Assembly (NCBI GenBank): GCA_046292445.1
Contig: JBKBQT010000004.1
Coordinates: 62,001 to 126,000 of the forward strand
Length of the DNA: 64,000 nucleotides
Source: CALIZF01 sp046292445
GTDB taxonomy: Bacteria; Pseudomonadota; Alphaproteobacteria; Rhodobacterales; Rhodobacteraceae
Direction: 5' to 3'
The notes under the pieces are model-generated. The model was not told the DNA's origin and searched no databases. It was given only the letters and a program-made list of their open reading frames with translations. A program made the translations under genes and the position numbers. Every line of letters begins with the position of its first letter. Positions within the stretch are counted from its first letter, which is position 1. Of the stretch, positions 26,633-37,054 are shown piece after piece.

Positions 26633-27307
26633 GTGATCGTCCATGCCGATGAAGGGATAACGCTGGTCGGCGGGGGGCCGGTGTCGGCCGTTTTGCTCCA
26701 ATCGGCACGGCGCGAGGCGCCGCGGATCGTCGCGGCCGATGCCGGCGCCGACCGGCTGTTGCGGCTCGGCGCGATGCCCGAGGCGGTGATCGGCGACCTC
26801 GACTCGGTCTCGCCGCGCGCCCGCGCGGCGCTGGCGGGTCGGCTGCATCTGATCGCCGAGCAGGAGACGACCGACTTCGACAAGGCGTTGCGGTCTGTCG
26901 CGGCGCCCTTCGTGATCGGCCTCGGCTTTGCCGGGGCGCGGCAGGACCACGGCCTTGCGGTGCTCAACACGCTCGCGCGCCACCCCGACCGGCGCTGCCT
27001 GATCCTCGGGGCGCGGGACGTCACGTTCCTCGCGCCGCCCGACTTGACGCTGCGCCTTTCGCGCGGCATGCGCCTGTCGCTCTTCCCGCTCGGGCCGGTG
27101 CGGGGCGAAAGCCGCGGCCTCGTCTGGCCGATCGGCGGCATCGACTTCGCCCCGGACGGGCGCATCGGCACCTCGAATGCCGTGGCCGAGGGGCCGGTGC
27201 GGCTCGCCTTCGATGCGCCGCGGATGCTCGTCATCCTGCCGCGCCGGGCGCTCGGGCCGGCGCTCGATGCGCTGGTTCCCGGGCGGCCAGCCGCTCGCGG
27301 TGGATGA
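26633..27307 (+). CDS. thiN: thiamine diphosphokinase
   Basis: Transfers pyrophosphate from ATP to thiamine to form the cofactor thiamine diphosphate. The 224-residue protein carries the N-terminal motifs of the family: AADAGADRLL, GDLDSVS and the ETTDFDKAL substrate site, and a C-terminal beta-sandwich ending RMLVILPRR. GTG start at 26633 with GAGGAGA upstream. Its 3' end overlaps the convergent EamA gene by 77 bp. Confidence 0.88.
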   Translation: MIVHADEGITLVGGGPVSAVLLQSARREAPRIVAADAGADRLLRLGAMPEAVIGDLDSVSPRARAALAGRLHLIAEQETTDFDKALRSVAAPFVIGLGFAGARQDHGLAVLNTLARHPDRRCLILGARDVTFLAPPDLTLRLSRGMRLSLFPLGPVRGESRGLVWPIGGIDFAPDGRIGTSNAVAEGPVRLAFDAPRMLVILPRRALGPALDALVPGRPAARGG

Positions 27308-28169
27308 TGTAGAGGCCCGATCCGCTGATGACCGCGATCCCGGCCCAGGTCAGCGGATTGGGGAAATCCGAAAAGACCAGCCAGCCGGCGGCGACCGCCA
27401 CGGGGATCTCGAGATATTGCAGCGGCGCGAGCGTGGCCGAGGGGGCAAAGCGCAGCGCGTAGGTCATCATCATGTGGCTGACGGCCGCCCAGAACCCCAC
27501 CCCGGCGAGCCAGAGCCATTCGACCCCCGCCGGCATCACCGGATCGACCAGCGCGATCCCCGATCCGTCGGCCAGCACCAGCAGCGGCAGGCAGATCGCA
27601 CTGCCGACCAGCGAGGTCTGCACCTGCATCGCCACCGGCGCCATGTCCCGGGCCAGCCGCCGCGTCACCAGCATGTAGCCGGCAAAGGCAAGGGCCGTGC
27701 CGAGGGGATAGAGCGCGACAGTCCCGAACACGGCCAGCGACGGCTGGATCACCAGCATCGCGCCGCCAAAGCCCACCGCGCTCGCCGCGATACGCCGCGG
27801 CCCCACCCGGTCGCCGAACAGCGCCCAGCCGAGCAGCATCAGGATCATCGGCTCGACGAACACGATCGCCAGCGCATCGGCGAGCGGCATCACACGGACC
27901 GCCGCCACGAAGCAGAAGGTGGACGCGATCAGCAGGACCGACCGCAGCAGCACCAGTGCCGCCACGCGGGGCGGCATCCGCCAGTCCATGCCCATCGCCA
28001 GCGCCAGCGGCACCGTGAACGCGGCCTGCCCGACGAACCGCGCCGTGGTGATCTGGCCGACGGGGATCGTCGCGGCGGCAAGCTTGGCCGCGACGTCGAG
28101 AAGCGGCGCCGTGACGCAGAACGCCAGCATGAGCGCGACGCCGGGCAGGATGCGGTCAGGCTGATGCAT
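27231..28169 (-). CDS. EamA/DMT-family permease
   Basis: Ten-helix drug/metabolite exporter-type permease of 312 residues, starting at the ATG at 28169 (MHQPDRILPGVALML). Two EamA repeats are visible; the first includes FVEPMILMLLGWALFGD, the second APLQYLEIPVAVAAGWLVFSD, both family hallmarks. The substrate is unknown. It begins 48 bp after the end of sdaA on the same strand, so it may share that transcript; its last 77 bp overlap the 3' end of thiN on the other strand. Confidence 0.85.
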   Translation of the reverse strand: MHQPDRILPGVALMLAFCVTAPLLDVAAKLAAATIPVGQITTARFVGQAAFTVPLALAMGMDWRMPPRVAALVLLRSVLLIASTFCFVAAVRVMPLADALAIVFVEPMILMLLGWALFGDRVGPRRIAASAVGFGGAMLVIQPSLAVFGTVALYPLGTALAFAGYMLVTRRLARDMAPVAMQVQTSLVGSAICLPLLVLADGSGIALVDPVMPAGVEWLWLAGVGFWAAVSHMMMTYALRFAPSATLAPLQYLEIPVAVAAGWLVFSDFPNPLTWAGIAVISGSGLYIIHRERLAAREPAHRAPARAPGAAG

Positions 28170-28216
28170 GGCCGCCCGCCTCGCGGGACGCGGCGCGGCC
28201 GGCATGCCCCGGCGCC

Positions 28217-29590
<1,374 letters not shown>

Positions 29591-29759
29591 GGGCGAACCT
29601 CGGGCAGTGGCGGCATGCCGGGCCTCGCCAACCTATAGGGTTTCGCGCGGCCGAGCGCCACCGCCCCGTGACAGGCGCAGCGTCAGGCGGGTCGTGCTTA
29701 ACCCCGCGTTTACCAAACCGGCCCTATTCCTGTTTCGTTCACTTGATGCAGAGCCGTGG
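29591..29759. other. sdaA upstream region with a CtrA-like motif
   Basis: No gene is supported in this 169-bp stretch. It contains TTAACCCCGCGTTTACC (29698-29714), that is TTAA-N7-TTTA, one base from the CtrA full-site consensus TTAA-N7-TTAA of alphaproteobacteria. The segment also holds the promoter of minus-strand sdaA. The motif is suggestive only. Confidence 0.3.
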
Positions 29760-30020
29760 ATGCTGCCCTTGCCGATCCTCATCCTGCTCGCCCTTCCGCC
29801 GCGGCCCGTGGCGGCGCAGGGCCTTGGCGACGCGATCGTAACGGGCCGGGTTGCGCGCGGGCGGATCAAGGCGGCGGGCCAATTCCCCCGCATGCAGACC
29901 GGCCGCGCGATGGCTGACCGCGACGGCCGGCCCGTGCCGGGCGCTGCGGCAGGCGGCGCCCCCCCGGGCCGCCGGACGCGGGCCGCCGGACGCGGGCCGC
30001 CGCGGCGGGCAAGCCCTTGA
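29760..30020 (+). CDS. possible small exported protein
   Basis: An open frame of 86 codons starting MLPLPILILLALPPRPVAAQ, which has the shape of a signal peptide with cleavage after VAA or VAAQ. The mature part (GLGDAIVTGRVARGRI, then a Gly/Pro/Arg-rich tail) has no recognised domain, and the ribosome-binding site is weak. The tail composition is what random high-GC sequence would give. It lies between divergent sdaA and rpiA. Confidence 0.25.
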   Translation: MLPLPILILLALPPRPVAAQGLGDAIVTGRVARGRIKAAGQFPRMQTGRAMADRDGRPVPGAAAGGAPPGRRTRAAGRGPPRRASP

Positions 30021-30123
30021 CGGGCCGAGCCAGGGCGGGCCCTTTCGCAATTCACCCTCGCACGCCGCGCGCGGGTTGCCTATACACGCGCGTAGGAGCG
30101 GCATAACGGCACGGGAGACGCGG

Positions 30124-30912
30124 ATGAGTGCGGAACTGTCCCCTATCGACAAGGCCAAGTTTGTCGCGGCCCGGCGCGCGGTGGACTTCATCGAGAACGG
30201 GATGCGGGTCGGGCTCGGCACCGGATCCACTGCGGCCTGGATGGTGCGCTGCCTTGCCGAACGGGTCCGCGAAGAGGGGCTGCGCGTGCAAGGTGTGCCG
30301 ACGTCGAGCCGGACGGCCGACCTCGCCCGATCGCTCGGCATCACGGTGGTCAGCCTCGACGAGGCGAAATGGCTCGATCTGACGATCGACGGCGCCGACG
30401 AATTCGATGCCGACCTTGCCCTGCTCAAGGGCGGCGGCGGGGCGCTGCTGCAGGAAAAGATCGTTGCCACCGCCTCGGACCGGATGATCGTGATCGCCGA
30501 CGCGGCCAAGGAAGTGGCGAGCCTCGGCGCCTTTCCCCTGCCGATCGAGGTGATCCCCTTCGGCTGGCAGACGACCAAGGCGCTGGTCGAGGAAACGCTC
30601 GTCTCGCTCGACGTGCTCGGGCGCGAGGTGACGCTGCGGATGAACGGATCGCGGCCCTACCTGACCGACGAGGGCAACTACATCTGCGACCTGCACCTCG
30701 GCCGGATCGGCAACCCGCGGCAACTGGGCCTCGTGATCAACCAGATCCCGGGCGTTGTCGAGAACGGGCTGTTCATCGACATCTGCGACGTCGTGGTGAT
30801 CGGGCATGGCGACGGAAGGGTGGAGGTGCGGGACATCAACGAAGGCACGGTGCACGAGGAACGCATCGATTTTGCCGATGTCACCAATATCTTTGCTGAC
30901 AGCGCGGAATGA
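30124..30912 (+). CDS. rpiA: ribose-5-phosphate isomerase A
   Basis: Interconverts ribose 5-phosphate and ribulose 5-phosphate in the pentose phosphate pathway. 262 residues from the ATG at 30124. Motifs: GLGTGSTAAWMV (phosphate loop), GVPTSSRT, DLTIDGADEFD with the catalytic acids, LKGGGGALLQEKI with the catalytic lysine, and DEGNYICD. Its TGA overlaps the ATG of gor by four bases, so the two are translationally coupled; the pairing links NADPH-producing sugar metabolism with an NADPH user, which is an inference. Confidence 0.96.
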   Translation: MSAELSPIDKAKFVAARRAVDFIENGMRVGLGTGSTAAWMVRCLAERVREEGLRVQGVPTSSRTADLARSLGITVVSLDEAKWLDLTIDGADEFDADLALLKGGGGALLQEKIVATASDRMIVIADAAKEVASLGAFPLPIEVIPFGWQTTKALVEETLVSLDVLGREVTLRMNGSRPYLTDEGNYICDLHLGRIGNPRQLGLVINQIPGVVENGLFIDICDVVVIGHGDGRVEVRDINEGTVHEERIDFADVTNIFADSAE

Positions 30913-32312
30913 CCGAGGCCGCCATCAGCCCGCGCCCCGTGCCTGCGCGCCGGGGTGGCTTTGACGTCGATCTCTTCGTGATCGGCGGCGGGTCGGGCGG
31001 CGTGCGGGCGGCGCGGATCGCGGCCGCCGAACACGGCGCCCGGGTCGCGCTTGCCGAGGAAAGCCGGATGGGCGGCACCTGCGTGATCCGCGGCTGCGTG
31101 CCGAAAAAGCTGATGGTCTTTGCCTCGGGCTATCCGCGCCAGATCGCCGATGCGGGTGCCTATGGCTGGGATGCGCAGGTCGGCGCATTCGACTGGTCGC
31201 GCTTTCGGGGATTGCTCCGCGCGGAACTCGCGCGGCTCGAGGGCGCCTATCGGGACACGCTCGGCCGCGCGGGCGTGACCATCCACGACTGCCGCGCCAC
31301 GCTGGAGGATCCGCATACCGTGCGGCTGGCGAGCGGCGCGGCAGTGACGGCGCGGCACATCCTTGTCGCCACCGGCGGGCGGCCCTTCGTGCCCGAATTC
31401 CCCGGCGCCGAACATGTCATCACCTCGGATGCGGTCTTCGACCTGCCGGCCCTGCCCCGGCGCCTGCTGATCGTTGGCGGGGGCTATATCGCCTCGGAAT
31501 TCGCGTGCATCTTCAACGGCCTTGGATCGCAGGTCACGCAGGCCTACCGCGGCGCGCAGATCCTGCGCGGCTTTGACGACGAGGCGCGCGGCCTCGTCGC
31601 CACCGCCATGCGCGCCAGCGGCGTCGATATCTGCACGGGCCTGTCGGTCTTGGCGATCGACCGCGTGGCGGGCGGCCTGCGCGCCACCCTCACCGACGGC
31701 AGCGAGCGCGAATTCGACGTCGTGCTCTATGCAACGGGCCGCGTGCCGAACAGCGGCGGCCTCGGGCTCGAGGCGCTCGGCGTCGGGATCGGCCGCGGCG
31801 GCGCGATTGCGGTCGACGGGTTCAGCCAGACTGCCGTGCCCTCGATCTTCGCGGTCGGCGACGTGACGGACCGGCTCAACCTCACCCCGGTCGCCATCCG
31901 CGAGGGGCATGCCTTTGCCGATACCGTCTTCGGCAGCCGGCCGACCCGGGCCGACCATGCGCTTGTTCCGACCGCGATCTTCACCCAGCCCGAGATCGGC
32001 ACCGTCGGGCTGAGCGAGGAGGCGGCGCGCGACGCAGGCCCGATCGAGGTCTATGCCACCGCGTTCCGCCCGATGCAGACCGCCTTTGCCGGGCGCCCGG
32101 ACCGGGTGCTGATGAAGCTGATCGTCTGCGCAACCACGCGCCGCGTGCTCGGCTGTCATATCGTCGCACCGGGCGCGGGCGAACTCATCCAGCTTGCGGG
32201 CATCGCGATCCGCATGGGCGCAACGAAAGAGGATTTCGACCGGACCGTGGCGGTGCACCCGACCATGGCAGAAGAACTGGTCACGCTGCGCGTCCCGGTC
32301 AGACGCGCGTGA
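30909..32312 (+). CDS. gor: glutathione-disulfide reductase
   Basis: NADPH-dependent reduction of oxidised glutathione in the cytoplasm. 467 residues with the FAD site VIGGGSGGVRAARIAA, the redox disulfide Cys58-Cys63 in GGTCVIRGCVPKKL (the alphaproteobacterial variant), the NAD(P) site IVGGGYIASEFA, FAVGDVTDRLNLTPVA and the C-terminal proton-shuttle VAVHPTMAEELVTLR. Coupled to rpiA through an ATGA overlap. Confidence 0.95.
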   Translation: MTEAAISPRPVPARRGGFDVDLFVIGGGSGGVRAARIAAAEHGARVALAEESRMGGTCVIRGCVPKKLMVFASGYPRQIADAGAYGWDAQVGAFDWSRFRGLLRAELARLEGAYRDTLGRAGVTIHDCRATLEDPHTVRLASGAAVTARHILVATGGRPFVPEFPGAEHVITSDAVFDLPALPRRLLIVGGGYIASEFACIFNGLGSQVTQAYRGAQILRGFDDEARGLVATAMRASGVDICTGLSVLAIDRVAGGLRATLTDGSEREFDVVLYATGRVPNSGGLGLEALGVGIGRGGAIAVDGFSQTAVPSIFAVGDVTDRLNLTPVAIREGHAFADTVFGSRPTRADHALVPTAIFTQPEIGTVGLSEEAARDAGPIEVYATAFRPMQTAFAGRPDRVLMKLIVCATTRRVLGCHIVAPGAGELIQLAGIAIRMGATKEDFDRTVAVHPTMAEELVTLRVPVRRA

Positions 32313-32374
32313 GCGCGCTTGAAACCGCGGGCGAAGTGACCACGTTACACCCAACAAAAGGCGAGGAAACCTCA

Positions 32375-33541
32375 ATGGCTGGAAATGGCGGGCCCTGGGG
32401 CGGCGGTGGCGACAACCGCGGCAACGGCGGTGGCGACAACCGCGGCGGGCGTAAACCCGGCGGCGAGGGGCCACAAATCCCCGAGATCGACGACCTGGTG
32501 AAAAAGGGGCAGGAGCAGCTCCGCGTGCTCATGGGCGGCCGCGGCCCGGGCGGGCGTGGGCCCTCCGGTGGCGGTGGCGGCAACCCGCTCGGGCCGATCT
32601 TCACCCGGCAGGGCCTCGTGCTCGGCGGGCTGGCGGCGGTGGCGCTCTGGCTCTTCGCGTCGTTCTACACCGTGCGTCCGGAAGAGCGGTCGGTGGAGCT
32701 GTTCCTTGGCGAATTCTCGGGGATCGGCCAGCCGGGGTTGAACTTCGCGCCCTGGCCGATCGTGACGGCCGAGATCGTTCAGGTGACCGGCGAGCGGAAC
32801 ACCGACATCGGCACCGGCCGGCTCGGCGCGCTCGACACCGGGCTGATGCTCACCCGCGACCAGAACATCGTGGATATCGAGTTTCAGGTGGTGTGGAACA
32901 TTTCGGATCCGGCCCGGTTCCTCTTCAACCTGGCCGATCCGACCGACACGATCCGTGCAGTGTCCGAATCGGCGATGCGCGACATCATCGCGCGGTCGGA
33001 GCTTTCGCCGATCCTCAACCGCGACCGGGGCGCCATCGCGGCCGACCTGCGCGCGGCGGTGCAGGCGACGCTCGACAGCTACAACGCTGGCATCAACATC
33101 GTGCGGATCAACTTCGACCGCGCCGACCCGCCGCGCGAGGTGATCGACGCATTCCGCGAGGTGCAGGCAGCCCAGCAGGAACGCGACCGGCTCGAGAAGG
33201 AGGCCGACGCCTACGCCAACCGCGTCACGGCCGGCGCCCGCGGTGAAGCCGCCCGCCTGATGGAAGAAGCCGAAGCTTACCGCGCGCAGGTCGTCAACAA
33301 CGCGCAGGGTGAGGCCAGCAGGTTCCTCGCGGTGTACGAGGAATACGTGAAGGCGCCCGAGGTCACGCGGCGGCGGATGTATCTGGAAACGATGGAACAG
33401 GTGCTCGGCGGCATGAACAAGGTCATCCTCGACGGCGTCGGCGATGGCCAGGGCGGCCAGGGCGTCGTGCCCTATCTGCCGCTGAACGAGTTGAACCGAC
33501 CGGCGACCGGCGCGGCCGTGTCGCAGCTGGGGAGGAACTGA
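32375..33541 (+). CDS. hflK: FtsH modulator HflK (SPFH/band 7)
   Basis: Forms with HflC a large periplasmic-facing SPFH assembly around the FtsH protease. Start at the ATG at 32375 (MAGNGGPWGGGG, with GAGG upstream) gives 388 residues. A Gly-rich cytoplasmic N-terminus is followed by one membrane helix (about 80-100, LVLGGLAAVALWLFASFYTV), the band 7 domain (TVRPEERSVELFLG to about 260) and a coiled coil with QAAQQERDRLEKEADAYAN. TGATG overlap with hflC. Confidence 0.95.
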   Translation: MAGNGGPWGGGGDNRGNGGGDNRGGRKPGGEGPQIPEIDDLVKKGQEQLRVLMGGRGPGGRGPSGGGGGNPLGPIFTRQGLVLGGLAAVALWLFASFYTVRPEERSVELFLGEFSGIGQPGLNFAPWPIVTAEIVQVTGERNTDIGTGRLGALDTGLMLTRDQNIVDIEFQVVWNISDPARFLFNLADPTDTIRAVSESAMRDIIARSELSPILNRDRGAIAADLRAAVQATLDSYNAGINIVRINFDRADPPREVIDAFREVQAAQQERDRLEKEADAYANRVTAGARGEAARLMEEAEAYRAQVVNNAQGEASRFLAVYEEYVKAPEVTRRRMYLETMEQVLGGMNKVILDGVGDGQGGQGVVPYLPLNELNRPATGAAVSQLGRN

Positions 33542-34419
33542 TGACCCGCACCGCCCTCATCCTGCCGATCCTCGCGGCGCTGGTCGCTGTCGGCCTGTCC
33601 GCGCTCTTCATCGTGGACGAACGCGAAAAGGTGCTCGTCCTGCAGTTCGGTCAGGTGCGCCAGGTGAAGGAATCGCCGGGGCTTGGTTTCAAGATCCCGC
33701 TGATCCAGGACGTGGTGCGCTACGACGGCCGGATCCTCGGCCTGCAGTCGCAGCCGGCCGAGGTCACGCCGCTCGACGACCGGCGGCTCGTCGTGGACGC
33801 CTTCGCCCGCTGGCGGATCGTCGATCTCGTCGAGTTCCGCGAATCGGTCGGCACCGAGGGCGTTCGCGCCGCGCAGGTCCGGCTGGAGCGGATCATGAAC
33901 GCGGCCATCCGCGAGGTGCTCGGCTCGGTCCCGTCCAACGCGGTCCTGTCGGAAGACCGCACCGCGCTGATGAACCGGATCCGCGATCTTGCACGGTCGC
34001 AGGCGGCCTCGCTCGGCGTCGATGTGATCGACATCCGGCTGACGCGAACCGACCTGCCCGACCAGAACCTTGCCGCGACCTTCGCCCGGATGCGGGCCGA
34101 GCGGGAACGCGAGGCGGCGGACGAGATCGCGCGCGGCGGCGAGGCGGCGCAGCGGGTGCGCGCCAGCGCCGACCGGACGGTGGTCGAATTGACCTCTGAC
34201 GCCCGGCGCCAGGCCGAGGTGATCCGCGGCGAAGCTGACGCCGAACGCAACCGCATCTATGCCGAGGCTTTCGGGCGCGACCCCGAATTCTTTGCCTTCA
34301 CCCGTTCGCTCACGGCGTATGAGCGGGCCTTGCAGGGTTCCAACTCGTCTATGGTGATGCAGCCGGACAGCGCCTTTTTCGAGTTCCTGCGCTCCGACGC
34401 GGTGCGCGCCGCACCATGA
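33541..34419 (+). CDS. hflC: FtsH modulator HflC (SPFH/band 7)
   Basis: Partner of HflK. 292 residues: an N-terminal membrane helix (about 4-24, ALILPILAALVAVGLSALFI), band 7 domain starting VDEREKVLVLQFGQV, a coiled coil (AEREREAADEIARGGEAAQR) and the conserved C-terminal DPEFFAFTRSLTAYERAL block. The start overlaps the hflK stop by one base, and the stop overlaps the DUF2065 start by four (ATGA), so three genes are translated in series. Confidence 0.95.
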   Translation: MTRTALILPILAALVAVGLSALFIVDEREKVLVLQFGQVRQVKESPGLGFKIPLIQDVVRYDGRILGLQSQPAEVTPLDDRRLVVDAFARWRIVDLVEFRESVGTEGVRAAQVRLERIMNAAIREVLGSVPSNAVLSEDRTALMNRIRDLARSQAASLGVDVIDIRLTRTDLPDQNLAATFARMRAEREREAADEIARGGEAAQRVRASADRTVVELTSDARRQAEVIRGEADAERNRIYAEAFGRDPEFFAFTRSLTAYERALQGSNSSMVMQPDSAFFEFLRSDAVRAAP

Positions 34420-34610
34420 CAGTGATCCTGCTGGCCCTCGGGCTGGTGCTGGTGGTGGAGGGGCTGGCGCTTGCGCTGGCCCCTTCGCGTCTGGAGGACA
34501 TCGTCGCGCTCATCGCCCGGACGCCGCGCGAGACGCGGCGCATGATCGGGCTGGCGATGATCGCGGGCGGGACGGTTCTGGTCTGGCTCACCCGCGGCGG
34601 CTTCGGCTGA
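34416..34610 (+). CDS. DUF2065 (YjeT-like) small membrane protein
   Basis: A 64-residue protein with two membrane helices (about 2-21, VILLALGLVLVVEGLALALA, and about 44-60, GLAMIAGGTVLVWLTR) and the loop RTPRETRRMIG typical of DUF2065, which usually follows hflC in proteobacteria. Function unknown; the ATGA overlap with hflC suggests a role near the HflKC-FtsH complex. Confidence 0.88.
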   Translation: MTVILLALGLVLVVEGLALALAPSRLEDIVALIARTPRETRRMIGLAMIAGGTVLVWLTRGGFG

Positions 34611-34743
34611 GGGTATCGTTACGCCAGCATCACAAGGCATTGAAACACCGGAACGGGATTTGCAAACACGGCGACCCGGCGCCATCTATGGATCATGCGA
34701 GCGGCGCTGCCAGCGGCAGGCGCCCCGAACAGGAGGTATTAGC

Positions 34744-36216
34744 ATGCAGTCGAAGGCCTTGCCCCTTCGTGCGGCCGACCCGGCCGGTCGCGCGCTCCGG
34801 GCATTGTGGGTTCTGGTGGTCGGCCTTGCGCTGACCCTTGCCCAGGTGATCGCCGTCGAGGCGCGCAGCGCGCCCGACAGCTTTGCCGATCTGGCCGAAA
34901 AGGTCAGTCCCGCCGTGGTGAACATCACCACATCGACGACCGTGGCCGCGCGCACGGACAACCGCCCGCGCGTGCCCGAAGGCTCGCCCTTCGAGGAATT
35001 CTTCCGCGACTTCATGGACCGGCAGAACCGCGGCGACCGCGCCCCGCGGCGCGGCGCGGCGCTCGGTTCGGGTTTCGTGATTTCCGAGGATGGCTTCATC
35101 GTCACCAACAACCATGTCATCGAGGGCGCCGACGACATCGAGATCGAGTTCTTCTCGGGCAAGCGTCTCAAGGCGAGTGTTGTCGGCACCGACCCCAAGA
35201 CCGATATCGCGCTGCTGAAAGTGGCCAGCGACGCCCCGCTTCCCTTCGTCGTGTTCGGCGACAGCAACGTGATCCGGGTCGGCGACTGGGTGATGGCGAT
35301 GGGCAACCCGCTCGGCCAGGGCTTTTCCGTCTCGGCCGGGATCGTCTCGGCCCGTGGCCGGACGCTCCAGGGCACCTATGACGACTACCTGCAGACCGAC
35401 GCCGCGATCAACCGCGGCAACTCCGGCGGTCCGCTGTTCAACATGGACGGCGAAGTGGTCGGCGTGAACACCGCGATCCTGTCGCCAAATGGCGGCTCGA
35501 TCGGGATCGGCTTTGCCATGGCGTCCAACGTGGTGACCAAGGTCGTTGCCCAGTTGCGCGATTTCGGCGAGACGCGGCGCGGCTGGCTCGGCGTGCGGAT
35601 CCAGGACGTGACGCCGGAAATCGCCGAGGCGCTCGGCCTCGCAGCGGCCAAGGGCGCGCTGGTGACCGACGTGCCCGACGGCCCGGCGAAGGAGGCCGGT
35701 GTGCTTTCGGGCGATCTGATCGTCAGCTTCGACGGCAACGACATCGCCGACACGCGCGACCTCGTGCGCCGGGTAGGGGATGCGGACGTCGGTCGCGCGG
35801 TGCGCGTCGTGGTGATGCGCGACGGCAAGACGCGCACGCTGTCGATCACGCTCGGCCGGCGCGAGACGGCGGAAAACGAGGCGGTGCCCGCTGCCGCCGG
35901 TCCGAACGCGCCGCCGGCCGAACAGACGATGCTGGGCCTTACGGTCAAGGCGCTCACGACGGAAGAGCGCGAGGCGCTCGGCCTGCCGGCCGGCACCGAA
36001 GGTCTGGTGGTGACGGCCGTGGACGAAAGCTCGGAAGCCTTCGCCAAGGGCCTGCGCAGCGGCGACGTGATTACCGAGGCCGGCCAGCAGCGGATCGCAT
36101 CGCCCGCCGATCTCGAGGCGCGGATCAGCGAGGCGCGCGACGCCGGGCGCAAGTCGCTCCTGCTGCTGATCCGGCGCGGCGCCGATCCGCGCTTCGTGGC
36201 GCTGTCGATCGAATAG
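34744..36216 (+). CDS. degP: DegP/HtrA-family periplasmic serine protease
   Basis: Periplasmic quality-control protease of 490 residues from the ATG at 34744, with AGGAGGT upstream. N-terminal export signal (about 20-40, LWVLVVGLALTLAQVIAVEA), trypsin-like domain with catalytic triad His124 (TNNHVIEG), Asp154 (TDIALLK) and Ser227 (GNSGGPL), then two PDZ domains (about 280-370 and about 395-485). The 133 bp after the DUF2065 gene include TTGAAA at 34640-34645, a possible -35 box. In many alphaproteobacteria degP follows hflKC, as here; all act on membrane or envelope protein turnover. Confidence 0.95.
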   Translation: MQSKALPLRAADPAGRALRALWVLVVGLALTLAQVIAVEARSAPDSFADLAEKVSPAVVNITTSTTVAARTDNRPRVPEGSPFEEFFRDFMDRQNRGDRAPRRGAALGSGFVISEDGFIVTNNHVIEGADDIEIEFFSGKRLKASVVGTDPKTDIALLKVASDAPLPFVVFGDSNVIRVGDWVMAMGNPLGQGFSVSAGIVSARGRTLQGTYDDYLQTDAAINRGNSGGPLFNMDGEVVGVNTAILSPNGGSIGIGFAMASNVVTKVVAQLRDFGETRRGWLGVRIQDVTPEIAEALGLAAAKGALVTDVPDGPAKEAGVLSGDLIVSFDGNDIADTRDLVRRVGDADVGRAVRVVVMRDGKTRTLSITLGRRETAENEAVPAAAGPNAPPAEQTMLGLTVKALTTEEREALGLPAGTEGLVVTAVDESSEAFAKGLRSGDVITEAGQQRIASPADLEARISEARDAGRKSLLLLIRRGADPRFVALSIE

Positions 36217-36230
36217 CCCGGGCTGGCGGG

Positions 36231-36420
<190 letters not shown>

Positions 36421-36424
36421 TTCG

Positions 36425-36904
36425 CTATTCCAGCGCCACCGCGACAAGGCCGAGCGCCTGCGCCGCAGCCAGCGACAGCACCGCACTGTCGATCCCGCGC
36501 GCCGACTGGAAACGCCTTACGGCCTCGGCCGTGGCGGCATCGGCCCTGCCCGTGACCGGCAGATCATAGAGGCCCCGCGCCTTCAGCGCACGTTGCAGCG
36601 AGGCCACGAAGGCCGTGGTCGGCGCATCGCAGGGCACGGCAAACCACATGTCGCTGCGCTCGCGCACCAGCACCTGCCGCTGCACCCGCGTGACCTGCCC
36701 GGTGCCGCTCACGCTCTGGTCCGTCACCGTCTCGAACAACGCGGGACGGGTCGCGCCATGCCAGCAGCCGGGCGCATCGGCCGCGGGCGGGCGGGCAAGG
36801 ACCGCGGACGACAGATCGGCGCGGACGTCCACGCCGCCCCCTGCCGGCGCACAGGCGGGCCCCGCCGCCAGAACGCACAGCATCGCCCAGACCCTCGCCG
36901 CCAT
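36425..36904 (-). CDS. putative lipoprotein with a peptidoglycan-binding domain
   Basis: 159 residues from the ATG at 36904 (MAARVWAMLCVLAAGPAC, with GGAAGG upstream). The signal peptide ends in a lipobox-like AAGPAC, predicting a lipidated Cys18. The C-terminal third (SLQRALKARGLYDLPVTGRA, then TAEAVRRFQSARGIDSAVLS) is a peptidoglycan-binding type 1 repeat. Probably an envelope lipoprotein touching the cell wall. Its stop codon lies only a few bases from the scaffold gap, but the C-terminus looks complete. Confidence 0.75.
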   Translation of the reverse strand: MAARVWAMLCVLAAGPACAPAGGGVDVRADLSSAVLARPPAADAPGCWHGATRPALFETVTDQSVSGTGQVTRVQRQVLVRERSDMWFAVPCDAPTTAFVASLQRALKARGLYDLPVTGRADAATAEAVRRFQSARGIDSAVLSLAAAQALGLVAVALE

Positions 36905-37054
36905 CCTGCCCCTTCCCTGCTCGACCGCCGTGCCGACCCTAGCGCGGCCGGCCCGCCGGGTGTAGGGGCGATGCGGCGCCGCGGCACTGGCCAATCCAAC
37001 CGCAGTCGATTATCCCCGTGCAAACCCACGGATCGGGGACGGGAAGGGACAACC

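Noticed and set aside
24832..26652. Very long plus-strand open frames opposite the acidic Ala/Pro-rich gene
   Set aside because: They arise from high GC and few stop codons; their translations are Arg/Ser/Gly-rich without domains, while the minus-strand frame has conserved-looking ends and a plausible start.
36458..36468. CTGCGCCGCAG, a PhaR-rule match
   Set aside because: It lies inside the coding sequence of the lipoprotein gene with no promoter nearby; such 11-mers occur by chance at this GC, so only the paired sites at phaP were accepted.
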